From Nilaparvata lugens (lineage: Eukaryota; Arthropoda; Insecta; Hemiptera; Delphacidae), in the NCBI RefSeq assembly GCF_014356525.2, contig NC_052508.1:54632497-54696496 (forward strand): a DNA stretch of 64,000 nucleotides, written 5' to 3'. A program made the translations under genes and the position numbers. Shown one piece after another: positions 12,201 to 27,649 of this stretch. Numbering within the stretch: position 1 is the first letter of the stretch; each line of letters begins with the position of its first letter. The notes under the pieces are model-generated. The model was not told the origin of the DNA, ran no database searches, and saw only the letters and a list, made by a program, of their open reading frames with translations.

Positions 12201-15200
12201 GAATAAAAGCACTGTCCATCCAGTTCTGTCTTCAACTGAACTCTCAGTTGTTCAAGCGTTAGACACGTTAAATGTGTTGGTAATGCATTGAATAGATGAA
12301 TTCCCACGCTGATTACCCCTTTCACAAATGAAGCTTTACGATGTGTTTCATCCCTGAGTAAATGTTCGTATCTTGTCTCATAGGAATGTATCATAAAACC
12401 CTTCTCAAACATGAATTCATTTTTTTATAAGACAAATTGCTTCCAACATAATATATAAACTAGGGAGTGAGAGAATTTCTAATTGCTTAAAAAAGGGTCT
12501 GCAACTAGTTCTTATTGAATCTCCTACCATAACGCAAAGTTTAAGAAGTTTAAGCGTATTCCATCTGAAGTCCCTGAGTCAAGTGCTATAGTAGTATTCC
12601 AATAATTCATAGTTTATTCAAACGATTCCGTAATAGTAGTTGAATCTTTACTATTGACAACCATTACTGAAATTTCTAGCTAATAATAAAATAGAACAAT
12701 TCCTAGAACTAGTCTAGGAAATAATTTATTATTTATAATTTATAATTGATGGAGTGAATAGGATTGAACGCTCACAGAAACAATGACCTCACAAGACTTG
12801 CAAGTGAACGATGAGAGTGTGGCTTCATGATGATAAGAATGGATCTATGGAAGTAAGTTTAAGTTTCATTTCAAGTTTTAAAATTTTCAAATATTAATAC
12901 AATATTTTCAAGTTATAAGTGGTGATTTAGTGAAGTATTTTTATTTAATTTGGTTTTCAATTTTTATAAATTCTAAATTCCTAGTTTGTAAATCTTTTGG
13001 ACTCAAAATTGGACAAAAATCATGAAGTGTAAACATAACCTATTTTTGGACAATTTATATCTAAATTTGGGAAAGGAACAGTTTTGGGCTTTAAGCCTGT
13101 TGTTCCTTTCCCAATCATTCTCAGTTGAGAATAATAATATCAATATTATTGTATCTATCAATATTATTATTGTATCTGTTCAATAGTCCATACAAAATTA
13201 CTTTTGATTTCGACTTGGAGGGATGTGCGGAGCAGAGAAATCGAAGGAGATCAGCCAATTAATAGTGATGAATAGAGACATAGACAGAAGCACTGTTGTC
13301 GATTTATTGATTAGACTCAGTGCTTTCAGAGTGCTTCAATCGTATGCTTATCATGAGCAGTTGAACATTCACTATAGTCCAGGCGCTGGCTTACATTGAG
13401 CATACATGAGAGAGGCAGAGAATTTGACTTCGGATTATTGTTAGGGGGTCTTTAGTGTATATGAAACTCGATGTCGTCACGTCCCAGGGTGGTCGACAGC
13501 TGGGGGGGAGGGGGGTAAGTTGTAAAAAACGCGCGTTTATAAAATCGCCTGTCCTGCAGTTACTATTCATAGTACAGCTTTTGATTTTTTCTCAATATTA
13601 TTTACACATAACTGGCTTTCAATGTGGTCCTATACATTTTTACGATAAACCGCATAGTTTTTCCGTAAAAAAATAAAATATCTCGTCACGTCCCAGGGTG
13701 GTCGACAGCTTGGGGGGGAGGGGGGTAAGTTGTAAAAAACGCGCGTTTATAAAATCGCCTGTCCTGCAGTTACTATTCATAGTACAGCTTTTGATTTTTT
13801 CTCAATATTATTTACACATAACTGGCTTTCAATGTGGTCCTATACATTTTTACGATAAACCGCATAGTTTTTCCGTAAAAAAATAAAATATCTCGTCACG
13901 TCCCAGGGTGGTCGACAGCTTGGGGGGGAGGGGGGTAAGTTGTAAAAAACGCGCGTTTATAAAATCGCCTGTCCTGCAGTTACTATTCATAGTACAGCTT
14001 TTGATTTTTTCTCAATATTATTTACACATAACTGGCTTTCAATGTGGTCCTATACATTTTTACGATAAACGCATAGTTTTTCCGTAAAAAAATAAAATAT
14101 CTCGTCACGTCCCAGGGTGGTCGACAGCTTGGGGGGGTGGGGGGTAAGTTGTAAAAAACGCGCGTTTATAAAATCGCCTGTCCTGCAGTTACTATTCATA
14201 GTACAGCTTTTGATTTTTTCTCAATATATTTACACATAACTGGCTTTCAATGTGGTCCTATACATTTTGCGATAAACCGCATAGTTTTTCCGTAAAAAAA
14301 TAAAATATCTCGAAAAATGTATTTTTTTATTATGGACTTTTTGTTATTTCTCGAATATTCAAGTAATTAGCCGACTTAGAGGAAAAGGCTCCCAATAAAC
14401 GTTGTAGGCCGTTTCTTGCTGAATCCAATGATATATATAGTTTGAGGATTACGATCATAGATGCGGCGGTGGGAGGGGGATAAGTAGCACTGTTATGCTG
14501 CGGCGCGGTCCTCCCCCATGATTAATGCGCGTAATGGCCTGTCTATCGCATCGCTCCTACTAGTCTATCCATTCAAATTATGTATTTCAGGAACGCTATC
14601 TTATGTATTTTCGGTCGCTGAACACGATTTTTCAACTCTCAAGCCTTAATAATTGATAATTCTCATCATAATATACTAATTATGGTCAAAATTACAAACT
14701 TCATCTCATTATCATTATTTATGATTACATTGTAATGATAAACCATCCTGTTAGGAATCCTAATGTGTTTTTCAGTCGATAAAAAACTGATATTCTATTA
14801 GGAGAGAATAATTATTCGATTTAGTTCAATGATCATGTTGGAATTGCGAAAGTCAAGTAATGGAGTAAGTTAAACAAATAATATAGGCTACCCCATATAG
14901 AGCACCGTGTAACAGGAGTAAAATATTTCCTTTATATAAATTTACAGTTGAAGCACAAATAATGCCAATTACTCCCATGTGATATGTCTAAATATTTGAT
15001 TACAAAGGAGATACAACTCTAAAGCTGCGTTTACACCAAAGTTATTAAGGAGATGTTAATATAACTTAATCTTATAGATTCTATTAGATTGAACATAACT
15101 TATCATACATATGATGGACATATGTGTTTGCCAAGTTCCGTTCAATCTAATAGAATCTATAGAGATTAAGTTATTAACATTCAATCTAATAGAATCTATA

Positions 15201-18200
15201 AAGATTAAGTTATTAACATTTTGTTAATAACTTTGTTATTAACATTTTGTTAATAACTTCGGTGTAAACGCAGCTTTATCAACTGATTTCTGTAACTTAT
15301 ATCTACGAATAGATACTTTTCATCTGGCTGAGTTTGACTGATTGTCTTGGGGTGGTACTTGAATGAAAGTGGAATGAGAGATATCTTTGTTGAATTTGAA
15401 ATATTTGGAGAGAATACTGTTGGAAATCTATTGAAGGGAGATCAGTATAATTAAGGTGTGAGAGCAAGCAATCAATTCAATGAAACAACTACAAGTACTC
15501 ATGAACGGTTCAAATATGAGAGATTGTCAAAGTATATTTGAAAGAAGTCAGGAGCTAATTGTGGAGTTTTTTAGAATCAAAATCAATGACTACTTGAAAT
15601 TTATGACTGATTATTGTAACTTAGCTTAAATTATCTTAAATTGTATTCATGCTCATAAGGAAGGACTCTGGTACTGCACATAGAAACTGTACGAGAAAAG
15701 ATCCTATACTTTTTCATTCAATCACACAAACTATGTTATAAAGTCTGTGTTATATCTAGAAAATATGGAAAATACCCATAGAAGTAGAAAATAATTTCCA
15801 ATAAGGAAACATTAGATCTATACAGTCAATACATTGACTCTCTGTCAAATGAAACCTTGAAAATTTAATAAATGTGACAACCGATCATGCTTTGGAGCAA
15901 ACCCTCATTCGATCATCCAAAACTGAGTGATTGGAATAGCTAGTTCTTCAAAGGCTTTCCTAAAATGGCTGCTACGATATAAATAAATCTTCCATCAAAG
16001 ATATTCTGTTCAAGTATGTTGACATTATTATGGATATCACTGGAGATTGTGAAGAAAGTCATCTAATGGAGTAAAACAAGAATAATGAGAGATGAGAATG
16101 ATTTCCAGAAGCATAATCTTCTCAAGAGAACATAACATTTTTTCTTCAAGACTCTGATGGACAACAGAATCTGCATAATTTTCAATGGTCTGGAAGCAAG
16201 TGAAGAAGTGTGTGATTCTCTTTTGAACGTATAGAAAGAAATAGTTATTCGGTCTCCAACGATTTTTATCTGAACATAGTTGTGGCAAATTGTAAAAGTG
16301 TATTCTCACCTATAAAAAGAAAAAGAGTTCTTTCATTCTCCACGATGCAATCAAACAAAAATCCTAGTCTTAGTTAATTCTAGAACAAAAAGATCTGATC
16401 TCTGTATTTTTACTAGGTAGCTGTTTAAAGATAATTCAGCATTGAAGTTTTAGTGCAGCATGCATTTCTACAATAACCGCAATCTCTGTCAACATCTGAT
16501 GGATATTTGAAAAAAAAACTCTTAATCTTGGCCCATAAAATTGTAAGTGAAACTAGTTGTGGATTTGACTAAATCCCTAAATATCGTTGACAAATTCGCA
16601 TAATGATGACATGCTCCTCTGAATTCAACTCCTACTTCACTTTTCAAAACTTCAATACGCTGCAAGATTATGGTAACTTTGTGATGAGAAGAGTTATGAA
16701 AATTCTCAATAAAGATGGAGTGATACAGGTGGACATAGCTTTTCATGTCTATGGTCTAAAATCAAACAAAGGTAGTGAACATATTAGAAGCAGCAGAGTA
16801 AAAGAATCACTCCAATAATATGCTCTCCAAACCATCGAGACTTGATTTCTAAATCTGTGGCAGAGATTTATTAATGTGACATGCAAGAATCTATAAAGGA
16901 ATAATCCATACGTTAGCTACGTGCAGGAATACATAAATTCATTCATTTGTGGATAAAATTACAAATCATATAAATATGTTTGGGAATGAATAACAGACAT
17001 GGCCCAAAACTATTCGAATCCCAAATTTTGATACTTAATAACTTGTTACCATTTCAAAACAGTCTACCATAAACAGTCTACAAAACGGGAATACCATAAT
17101 GGATGAATCAATCAAAAGTTAGTGAAATATCATTATAATAATACTGTTAGAAATAACATGGATGAATATTTAAATTTTCATTTCATTTTGATTTGACACA
17201 TATCTATTATTATATTGGATATAATTTCTCAAAAGTTCACAAACTGAAGATTCACGAAAGATTAACATTTTCATACTAAACATAATCATTATGATAATGA
17301 ATGAATGATGAATTCCATTTCCACCATGAAGAACTAAGAAATTCCACAAATATTTCTTGGAAATTAACTGACCACTATATCAAGTAAGCGTGGCCAGTGT
17401 GCAATTAATGATATAATTTAGCCTGCAGCGCATCACAATAAATTATTTGAGATAAAAACAATAGAACATAAACATATATGAATATTATCTTTATTCTATC
17501 CTAATATATTTCTTTAAACCCAAGTTTCGTTCATTTCAAATAGTCATTTCTTAGTTTCCTTGCAGAATGAGATGAAGTTTGTAATTTTGACCATAATTAG
17601 TATATTATGATGAGAATTATCAATTATTAAGGCTTGAGAGTTGAAAAATCGTGTTCAGCGACCGAAAATACATAAGATAGCGTTCCTGAAATACATAATT
17701 TGAATGCATAGACTAGTAGGAGCGATGCGATAGACAGGCCATTACGCGCATTAATCATGGGGGAGGACCGCGCCGCAGCATAACAGTGCTACTTATCCCC
17801 CTCCCACCGCCGCATCTATGATCGTAATCCTCAAACTATATATATCATTGGATTCAGCAAGAAACGGCCTACAACGTTTATGGGAGCCTTTTCCTCTAAG
17901 TCGGCTAATTACTTGAATATTCGAGAAATAACAAAAAGTCCATAATAAAAAAATACATTTTTCGAGATATTTTATTTTTTTACGGAAAAACTATGCGGTT
18001 TATCGTAAAAATGTATAGGACCACATTGAAAGCCAGTTATGTGTAAATAATATTGAGAAAAAATCAAAAGCTGTACTATGAATAGTAACTGCAGGACAGG
18101 CGATTTTATAAACGCGCGTTTTTTACAACTTACCCCCCTCCCCCCCAAGCTGTCGACCACCCTGGGACGTGACGACATCGAGTTTCATATACACTAAAGA

Positions 18201-21200
18201 CCCCCTAACAATAATCCGAAGTCAAATTCTCTGCCTCTCTCATGTATGCTCAATGTAAGCCAGCGCCTGGACTACTATGCTGGCCGCTTTACAGCAAGGC
18301 AATATCGCTGCAGCTGTTTCCCTACCTCCCTATGAAGCACATAATGCTAGTGAAGGACATAAGTCGCAAGCTATTGAGATTTTTTTGAAAATGAAACTTT
18401 TGCCTTTCTGACATTCAACAGGTGGCTTATTCGCTTTTGGAGTGAATGACCTCTTATTTTTTGCACTTGTATTTGGACTTTGAACCCAGACATGCAAGAG
18501 GTCGCCAATTCCAATTGAAGTTGGACTTCGTTGAGGTCATTCACTCCAAGAACGAATCGGCCACCTGTTGATTGTATGAAAGATCTGTAGATTTTTGCCT
18601 CTAGCTCCGCTTCCTGAAGTGTTTTTCGAAATCCAAGTGCTTGTATGATTCAAGCTCTACTTCCTTCATACATTCCTATGAAGGACATAACGCTAGATCA
18701 GTTGGGTCACAAGCTATTGAGTTTTTTTTGAAAATGAAACTTTTGCCTTTCAGACATTCAACAGGTGGCCGATTCGTTTTTGGGGTGAATGACCTCTTAT
18801 TTTGTGCACTTGTACTTGGACTTTGAACCCAGACATGTAACAGGTCGCCGACTCTACTTGGAGTTGGGCTTTGAACTCACAACTTTCTCAGACATTCAAC
18901 AGGTGGCCGATTGGTTGAGGTCATTCACCCCATGAACGAATTGGCCACCTGTTGAATATATGAAAAATCTACAGATTTTTGCCTCCTATATAGGTGAATA
19001 TCAAACTACTAACAGGTTCCTACGAGAGCCAAGTGTATTGACCTAATCTAATCTGAGCTATAGGATACTGTCACTACTGCGAGGTATATTATTCATCAAT
19101 TTAACCATGCAATATTTTCCCAATAGTTATTCGACCATCCTCTCATTCATGATACAATTGATTGAGGTGAACTTTGTAGTGGTAAAATAACACTCACGTT
19201 TAGAGGCAACAAAATTGTGATAGTTATCCAGCCCTAACAGTGACACATCAAGCTTCCTGTCATGACTCGATAAAGTTTTTTTTCAAAATTTATTTGAAGA
19301 ACTTTTCCATAAAGAGTACATTTTGAAGGATCTCTACCATCAGATTATAGACATATCATCAATCATCCCGCTCAAAGCCCCAAAAGTTGTCTCTGCTATA
19401 CTTTCAAACCTTGTACGCCTATTAGTGTTAATCAGTATACTGAACCTGGGAGAGGATGATATGAATTTGTGATATTGAAGAATTTGAAATCTTGAATACT
19501 TTGCCGGAACCAATCTCCATCTCAGCAATGGGATAGTGGTAAAGATTTTGTGGAATGGTTTAACTTTGAAATTTACAGATTCTTTTCGAGCAGTGTAATT
19601 TTATTCTGTCTAATTATGACCTGCATAAACATTGCATCAAGCTATTACACTTATGAAGACGCTGCACATATAACAGTCATGAAATCGGACAGCGTACACA
19701 TATCCTCCATTCCTTTTCCCGGTGTAGCTGTTTGCAATGCTAATACGATCAAGAAATCGGCATTGATGAAAATGGCAAGTCGAATGTAAGTAGATAATGA
19801 AGTAATAAAAATAGCTTTTTTAGAAAACAATAATCTAGTCTAGTTTGTCATCCATGTTATCAATGTTTGTCATTAACTGAACAGTCCTGGCATTAGTTGT
19901 ACAGTAAATTAGATATGTGATGAAGTACCAAAAAATGATGATTATAAAGAAGCACCATGAATTTGCTAAGAAAACTTCCAATTTTCCAACGAAAAGTACC
20001 CTATTATAGTTTCTATGAAATAAGTTTAGACTTAGCCCTTCATCCGAAGGAATAATAGCATTACCAAATTGTATAGAACTCCCTCTTTCTCAAATTTCTA
20101 ATTCAACCACATAATTATGTATAGAATATCATTCCTGATATTCCAGTATAGTGCTGAAATAGTTTCAGGGTTCTCGGGTTTAGAGGAAGTTTAATTTTGT
20201 TTGATAGAATTGAAAACATTGTGAAAATATTATATTTCTTCCGAATATCACTTCTTTCAGAGTTATTGGATGTCGTAATAAGTGAGGACTCTATATGAAA
20301 ATTGAACGAAGAGAATGTATTCTTTCTTTTGTTGTCCATAACATTCCTATCAGACCTATGGTTATTTTTTGTTGAATGATTATGTTCGTAGATGTCAATA
20401 CAAACTCCCTCATGAGGGAAAACAATAAATTCTTGACATTCTGGAAAGTTTTTTGTTCAAAAGATAAGTGAATTGGATTGAATAATTGCCTTTATTAAGG
20501 AAGGAGTTAGGACTCTAGGTCCTCTCTGCTAAAAAACCCTCAAAGTGTGTGATGGAAGCAAGAAACATGCTCACAAATGATTATTTTTATAATTGTCAAA
20601 AGTAGTCCGAAAAACGTAGTTCGATCTTTCTCAAACCCCAATAGATCAAACTAAATTTTTCAAAAATGGATAATTGAAAGTGCAAGTGCGATTGCAATCC
20701 ATCAAAGTCTTAAGCTTTGTAATAATTTATTTGACAGTCATTTTCTTTTTCCAAAGGAAAGGGAACGCTAATATGTCCTTTGAAGAGACATACCACATAT
20801 TGGAGAGCTTGAGCCTATTACCTGATGTTAGAGCTATGTCAGTGAAGGATCAGATAATTCTCGATTTTTTATTGACACACAATAACCAAAAGAACAATTT
20901 GACAGCCCTTGTAAATGAGGTAAGTCGCACCGTTTTCAGTCATTCTATAGATTGTCTAGTTTATTTCTTTCAAGGTTCCATTAAGTTCATATTTTTGCAA
21001 TACAATTCCAGTTATCTATAATATAATGAAGGAAAGAACTGGCTTATACACGTACAGGATAGGAAATACACGAATGACGCATCATCACGTCTGAACTACT
21101 AGACTGATTAACTTGACATTTTACAAAAAGATTACCAAGGATGATTAAAGGCCTATTTTAATTTTTGTTTATCGAATTATTATAATTTCCATTATTGAAA

Positions 21201-21608
21201 TAAATTTATTTCATTTTTGATGCAAAGTTCAAGTAAGATGAAAGCCTAATCAAATCATTTTTTCATAGTAGATAATTACAGTTGTCAAAGCTCTCATTTA
21301 TCAGCAAGGAACTATAAAACAGAATTCAATCTATTTGCGCTTTAAACAAACCCTTGCGGAGCACGGGTTACTTGCTAGTCAAGTAACATAATATTATATT
21401 ATAATTTATTCAAGTACAAGATACATAGACCTGAATAGCATCTCTCTTATTTTCATCAGACATGAATATGTGCTTTTACTTTCCTTGCCCTATTACCATA
21501 AGTAAGGAAAGTATTGCTTTCCGAAAAAAATTAAGGTACCCAAATTTCTAAATTTCTATACGTTTCAAGGTCCCCTGAGTCCAAAAAAATGGTTTTTGGG
21601 TATTGGTC

Positions 21609-21686
<78 letters not shown>

Positions 21687-21687
21687 G

Positions 21688-21718
<31 letters not shown>

Positions 21719-21736
21719 TGTGGTGTGTGTTGTGTG

Positions 21737-21798
<62 letters not shown>

Positions 21799-21844
21799 TG
21801 TGTGTGTGTGTTGGTGTGTGTGTGTGTGTGTGTGTGTGTGTTGT

Positions 21845-21891
<47 letters not shown>

Positions 21892-24800
21892 TGTGTGGTG
21901 TGTGTGTGTGTGTGTGGTGTGTGTGGTGTGTGTGTGTGGTGTGTTGTGTGTGTGTGTGTGTGTGTATGAGTGTATGTGCCTCTGTGTACACGATATCTTA
22001 TCTCCCAGTTAACGGAATGACTTGAAATTTGGAATGTAAGGTCCTTACAATATAAGGATCCGACACGAACAATTTCGATCAAATGCAATTCAAGATGTCT
22101 GCTAAAATGGCGAAAATGTTGTTAAAAACAGGGTTTTTCGCGATTTCTCGAAAACGGCTCCAACGATTTTGATCAAAGTTATACCTGAAATGATCATCGA
22201 TATGCTCAGTAACATTTTCATCTAAAATTAAAAATAAGCTCGAAATTCGAGAAAATGTGATTATCCAATTGCAAACTGTTGGCAACTGTTGATTCTATTG
22301 AATGATTCACTATGAAGAGATAGCAGACCTCGTGTGTCTCCAGCGTTATTGCCCTGTCACCAGCTGGCTCAAATCTTTGAATAGTAGACTTGAGATGCGC
22401 GGGAACAGTAGCGTCAGGTGATCAATTTTCATAACGACAAGGAAAGTTGTGTGAGTGCGCCATACCAGATTTTTTACCTTGTGGCTCATATGAAAATTTA
22501 TAAGATAATGAGTTCTCTTACACATTTGGAATATATCACTGATTATTTTGATCTGAAAGTGAATTGTTTCCTATTGCTATAAAACAAAGCGTGTGCTTGT
22601 CATGTTTCAGATAATGAGGCACACAAACGGGAGGCCCAATTCACACAGAAATGACGTAGTGGTGGCGTGGCGCTGGCTTGGCACTCACGTTTTGCCACTT
22701 CCACGCTACTCCTCTATAAACATATATGATCCAATGCGAACAGAGGTGGCATTTCACCACGCCACTTCCGTTCACATTGAACCATATCCATGTGGAGTTG
22801 AAAAAGTCAGTCACGCCAGCGCCACATTCGTGCCACGCCACGACCGTGCCACGCCACGAGCGTGCCACGCCACTTCTGTGTGAATTGGGCCTCATGAATA
22901 ACTCAAGCGATGCTTCAGTTACTGAGTCATTCATGAGAGAGAGAATTTCGATCCTACTCAACATTTTCCACTCCTATTCTATATAAGAATAAATAAGCTT
23001 TTAGTTTTTCCTCCTAAACCATTAACTCAAACCAAATAGTATGTAATCCATCAATATAATACGACAACACACTTCTGAGTCTTATATCCAGTTCAAGCCA
23101 TTTATGTCGATTTTTAATTTTATATTATAAAGAGGGATTGGGGAAGAGGTGAATATGAATATTTTAATGGGGATCTGATTTATTACGGTTATATAACAGG
23201 GAAAGAGATGAATAGTTATTCTAGTAGCCTTTCATATCAGTTGATAGTCAATCGCTTACTATTAGCTACTGAAACTTGTTTTTGTACAATTTTCAGCTGT
23301 CTCATAGCTGTGACGATATGCTGAAGACTTGCATGTTTAGGAGTAAGCAAACACCATGCATGAATCTTTTCAGACAAAGTAGTTTACCTGACGGAAGAAG
23401 CTGTTGTGTATCAAAAAACTCCATAGTATCTGGGTGAGTCCTAAATCAGTTATTGCCTACTGAAAAAAACAAAAAACAAAACCTACTCTAGAACATGATA
23501 CGCCATAGTGGAGTAGGTCAATTTCCACACAGAAAACACTAAACAAGTAGGAGACACATTGTAAGAAATTTTCTGAACTTTATTTCTGAAGAAATTTCTT
23601 ATGTAATTGTAAACTATCTAATATTTTCTTCAATGTATGTAGTAGTTTCAGTTTTTTTGGAAAATAAACATTTATTCATTATCCATACTCCATTTTTGTA
23701 GAGAATTAGATAAACGCAGCGTTGTGTGAACATCAAGGTGCATATAAACTTACGTGCTACTTAGCACCTACTAACTGGAGATTAATGCAATTGAAAAAAA
23801 CATTCAATTGGACTTGGATCGTAACGGAATCTTTATTCTCTTCAAGCCCTTTCGTCTCAAATTCAACTCCAACCGCTGTGTTTGATTGAAAAGTGACTCG
23901 AACTATGTAGAGAGGATTGATTTCTTGAAATCCTCGACTTCTCAAAACCCATCTAACTAGCTACAAAACTATTTTTTCCAATTCCATTCAATACCAGTGG
24001 AAGGAATAATCCTGGTCCACATTTCAAGATTATTTATTTATTAGAACAGTCACAAACACGATATTTGGAAAGAGAAACAGGCAATTGCCAAAAACTTCTT
24101 CAATTCCTTGATTTTGGCACATAAATAGTCCAAAGTGAGGTTAAGTTTAAAATTTCTGTTTTCACCAAAGATTAACACTCAGAGAATACGTATTCGAGAT
24201 ATGACTGATGAATTTTGAATTTCGAAGGGTTGATAAGAGCCGGAAATAACACTAAACAATCCGAAAGTTTCAATAATATTGAAATAAACTTGAAAATTTT
24301 GAGCAGAAAAATTAAAACTACTATCAAGTATTCAATATCTATCAAGAAATTAACCATTAGGTTTTGGCATTTTATATGCAGACGGTGATAGAAGGAACGA
24401 TCTACCAATGTCAGACGGGTGACGCGTGCGAGTGAGTTGATAAACTTTCGTGTATGGTTCCGACAGGATAGCACCTGCGAATCCAGTAGGGGACATGCAG
24501 ACGGGATGTCCAGGTGACGGGAGGGATATATTTTCACGAGGGGATAAGCTGTCGCCTGTGGTAAAAGTGCCGAGGTGACAATTAGACGGGTGACAACCAG
24601 TCGCGTACCTTGATTAACCAATGAACCTTTTCATCAAGTTATCCATTCTTGTGACTTTTTAACGTCAGTGTTAATCGATTCGCAAGATCTCGTAAAAGTC
24701 AAAGCTGCTCAGTAAAAATATTAATATTTCTAAAAATAATATTCATTGGCATTCACTGAAACCAATTATTATTTGTCTCACGACAATGATTTCTGGAATA

Positions 24801-27614
24801 TTATTGCATTACCTAAAATCAATTTTTTTATTATTGAAGTTGAGTTTTAATTGTCTCTTTTCAATGAATTGCTCTCCATTTGCAGTGAATCTGAGCCGAC
24901 ATCATGGTTTCTGGAGTGGAGTGGTGAGCAATTTGGTCTGTCTGTGATCTTGGATTTAGAGACTGACGAATACTTGCCAAGTTCTCAAACCTTTGGAGCC
25001 GAAGTAAGTTATTTTCTTTACAAGCCAATGTATATATGTTTTACTGACTACATCTGGTCAATTACATTGATTAGGCCATTATTTCTCTAGGGAAAAAACT
25101 GGATAACAAAAAGAAATAGTGTTTCTGGTAAAGTGTTTTCACTTCCAGGTCTTTTTCGTATAAAATCAGTTCCTTATTTGTCTCTGTTAGTGAAAGATCT
25201 GGTTTTGAGTTGCAAAACTGAATATAAAATTGATAACTTGCATGATCACTACGAAAATCTATGTCCTCTACTTTCAGGATTTCTACTTCAATACCAATAT
25301 GCAGCCATTTATTTCAAATGTATGATTAATTCGTCTACCTGCAGCTGTTGGGCGGGCGAAGCCTGCCTCCCTGCAGAGAGCGAAGCGCTAGTACATAGTA
25401 TAATAAAGTATTCATCTTAAAATGTTGAAAATTACTTGCAGATACTGATTTTTGATCCACGTTCACATCCATACTCACTGACCTATGGCGTATCTTCCAT
25501 TATGGCAACGTATAAGGAGGCGACTTTCATAAGCATAGATCCAGCAGTTGATAATAATACTTACGCAACAGGAGATGATGGTGACACCGTTTGCAGGAGG
25601 ACAATGCCTTCTCTCCATGGATTACAGGAGAAAATCTTGTACAGCGTATCAGAATGCCAGTTCCGATGTATAATGCTCCATCTTTTCCACCCCTGTGAAT
25701 GCTATCTTTATAAGCATCGGAGGAATAAGAGTAAGAGTTTTCAGAGAATTTTCATTACAGTATTAGAAAAGTAATAATCATTACAGATTCTATCTACCAG
25801 TTCTACAAGAGCCGGTTACATTTTGACCTTGATTAATTCCACGAGAACCAATCAGAGAAGCAGTCTTTTCAGAAACGCCATCTCTGATTGGTTCTCGTAA
25901 AGTTAATCACGGTTAAAATTCAACCGGCTTTTGTGCAACCTATGAGTATTAGAAAAAGTGTTTTATTGATCTTTGTATAATGTAATCCTTTGTACGTGAT
26001 AGATGTGTTGTATTAAGCTGGATTCGAAACATTAGAGACAATGAACAGTAAAAATCTAATTTCCGCGAGTTCTGATTGGACCATTCTCACTCAGCCCGGC
26101 CTTTGAATAATACCATTAGAGCTATCGGCAATTATATTTTAACTGTTCACTGTCACTGTTGTGTGCGAATTCAGCTCAAATGAGTATAATCTCATTATCA
26201 AAATAGCAACTTCTCCAAGAATAAACTTCACTTGTTATGTCAAGAATAAACTTTTTACATTTCGATACCGTATCATTGAACTCATACGGTCTAATTCATT
26301 ATTATTTACGTCTTCTAGTACAGTACGGGTCCTGTAGCTTTGCCTATCGGCGGAGGGCTGCTAGGCTACAATACTACCCGTTCAAAAACATCGAGCATTT
26401 TTGAAAATGTATCTTCCCATAAGCAACAGATGCTCTTTTGTATCTTCTCAATAGCAACGTGTTGCATCCGATGAGATACACGAGGAGCTTTTTGGAGATA
26501 CGTCCTATTAGCACTTTTGTATCTTCTCAAAAGCAACGTGTTGCATCCGAAAAGATACACGAGGAGCTTTTAGAGATACGTCCTTATAGCACAACAAAGT
26601 TTACAGTCCTGGTCCTGCTGTTCGTGCTATCCTGCTGTACCTGGTCCGGCTTGTACATGAACATTTTCAGTGGAAGCTCATCAGCTGACATTCGTTCAAC
26701 ATGCTCTTTCCATTGTTGATGATACGTTGCAACTCTCTCATTCATGATAAATTTCTGTGTGTAAGGAGTTTCTTCCATTCAGGCATCTTTGATGCCTTAG
26801 GTTCTTGCAAAGCAAATTTCATAGAAATTGTACACGTGAAATTCTAACCCTATTTTGAACTATGTCATCAACTAATAATTTGGAAGAAAAAAAGCACAAG
26901 GGCTACCTCATTATTTTATCTACCAATGTTATATTATAATAACATCTGTTTTATTTGTACCGTAAAAAATAAAACTATGGTGTGGCGCACTCACACAACT
27001 TTCCTTGCCGTTATGAAAATTGATCACCTGACGCTAGTGTTCACGCGCATCTCAAGTCTACTATTCAAAGATCTGCCAGCTGGTGACAGGACAATAACGC
27101 TGGAGACACATGACGTCTGCTATCTCTTCATAGTGAATGATGTAATAAATAGAATCAACAGTTGCCAACAGTTTGTAATTGAATAATCACATATTCTCGA
27201 AGTTCCAGCTTATTTTCAATTTTAGGTGTAGATGTTACTGAACATTAATTGTGAAAATTTTCATGCTCAATCTTTTCCACTTGGAATCTTTTGTTTAAAT
27301 TGTATCTGAAGCCTGATAATTGGGAATCTAAAATCACACTTTGCATTGATCGGGCGGAGCTCCTGGAATTTTTACAGATATGGTACTTATGGCAGTTGAT
27401 GGAGCTTATGAATGACTATTTTAGGTATCAATTTGATCGAAATCGTTGAAGCCATTTCCGAGAAAATCGCGAAAAACCTTCTTTTTGACAACATTTTCGC
27501 CATTTTAGCCGCTATCTGCATTTGGTCGAAATTGTTCGTATCGGATCATTATAGGGGAAGGACCTTAAGCTCCAAATTTCAAGTCATTCCGTTAATTGGG
27601 AGATGAGATATCGT

Positions 27615-27649
<35 letters not shown>

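Larger units (their letters stand above)
13375..18274. mobile_element. 4.9-kb foldback transposon
   Basis: Left arm 13375-14710 (1336 bp) and right arm 17566-18274 (709 bp) are inverted copies, starting TAGTCCAGGCGCTGGC and ending GCCAGCGCCTGGACTA. The arms differ by 627 bp, exactly three 209-bp units, because the left arm has four tandem units and the right one. The 2.85-kb interior carries a nested MITE and short open frames with no recognised transposase. Long arms with tandem repeats are the defining layout of foldback elements. It sits in intron 2 of gene B. Confidence 0.88.

Noticed and set aside
16037..16818. Transposase of the foldback element
   Set aside because: The frames are short, on both strands and without DDE or zinc-finger motifs that I can recognise.
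13455..18178. Recurrent 62-73-codon frame ending PHSFSVKK
   Set aside because: It spans the 209-bp unit of the foldback arms in both orientations, has no start context and resembles no protein; it follows the repeat, not a gene.
21531..22088. His-Thr and Val-Cys repeat open frames up to 185 codons
   Set aside because: They translate the (GT)n array of a dispersed element; the same artefact occurs at 39697-39986 and 42463-42762.
22593..22964. Overlapping frames of 86-107 codons on both strands
   Set aside because: They lie in the palindromic MITE at 22631-22893, which explains the mirrored frames.
24172..24621. 149-codon minus-strand frame
   Set aside because: It crosses the GC-richer block and AT-rich intron alike, with no recognisable domain and a composition change in the middle.
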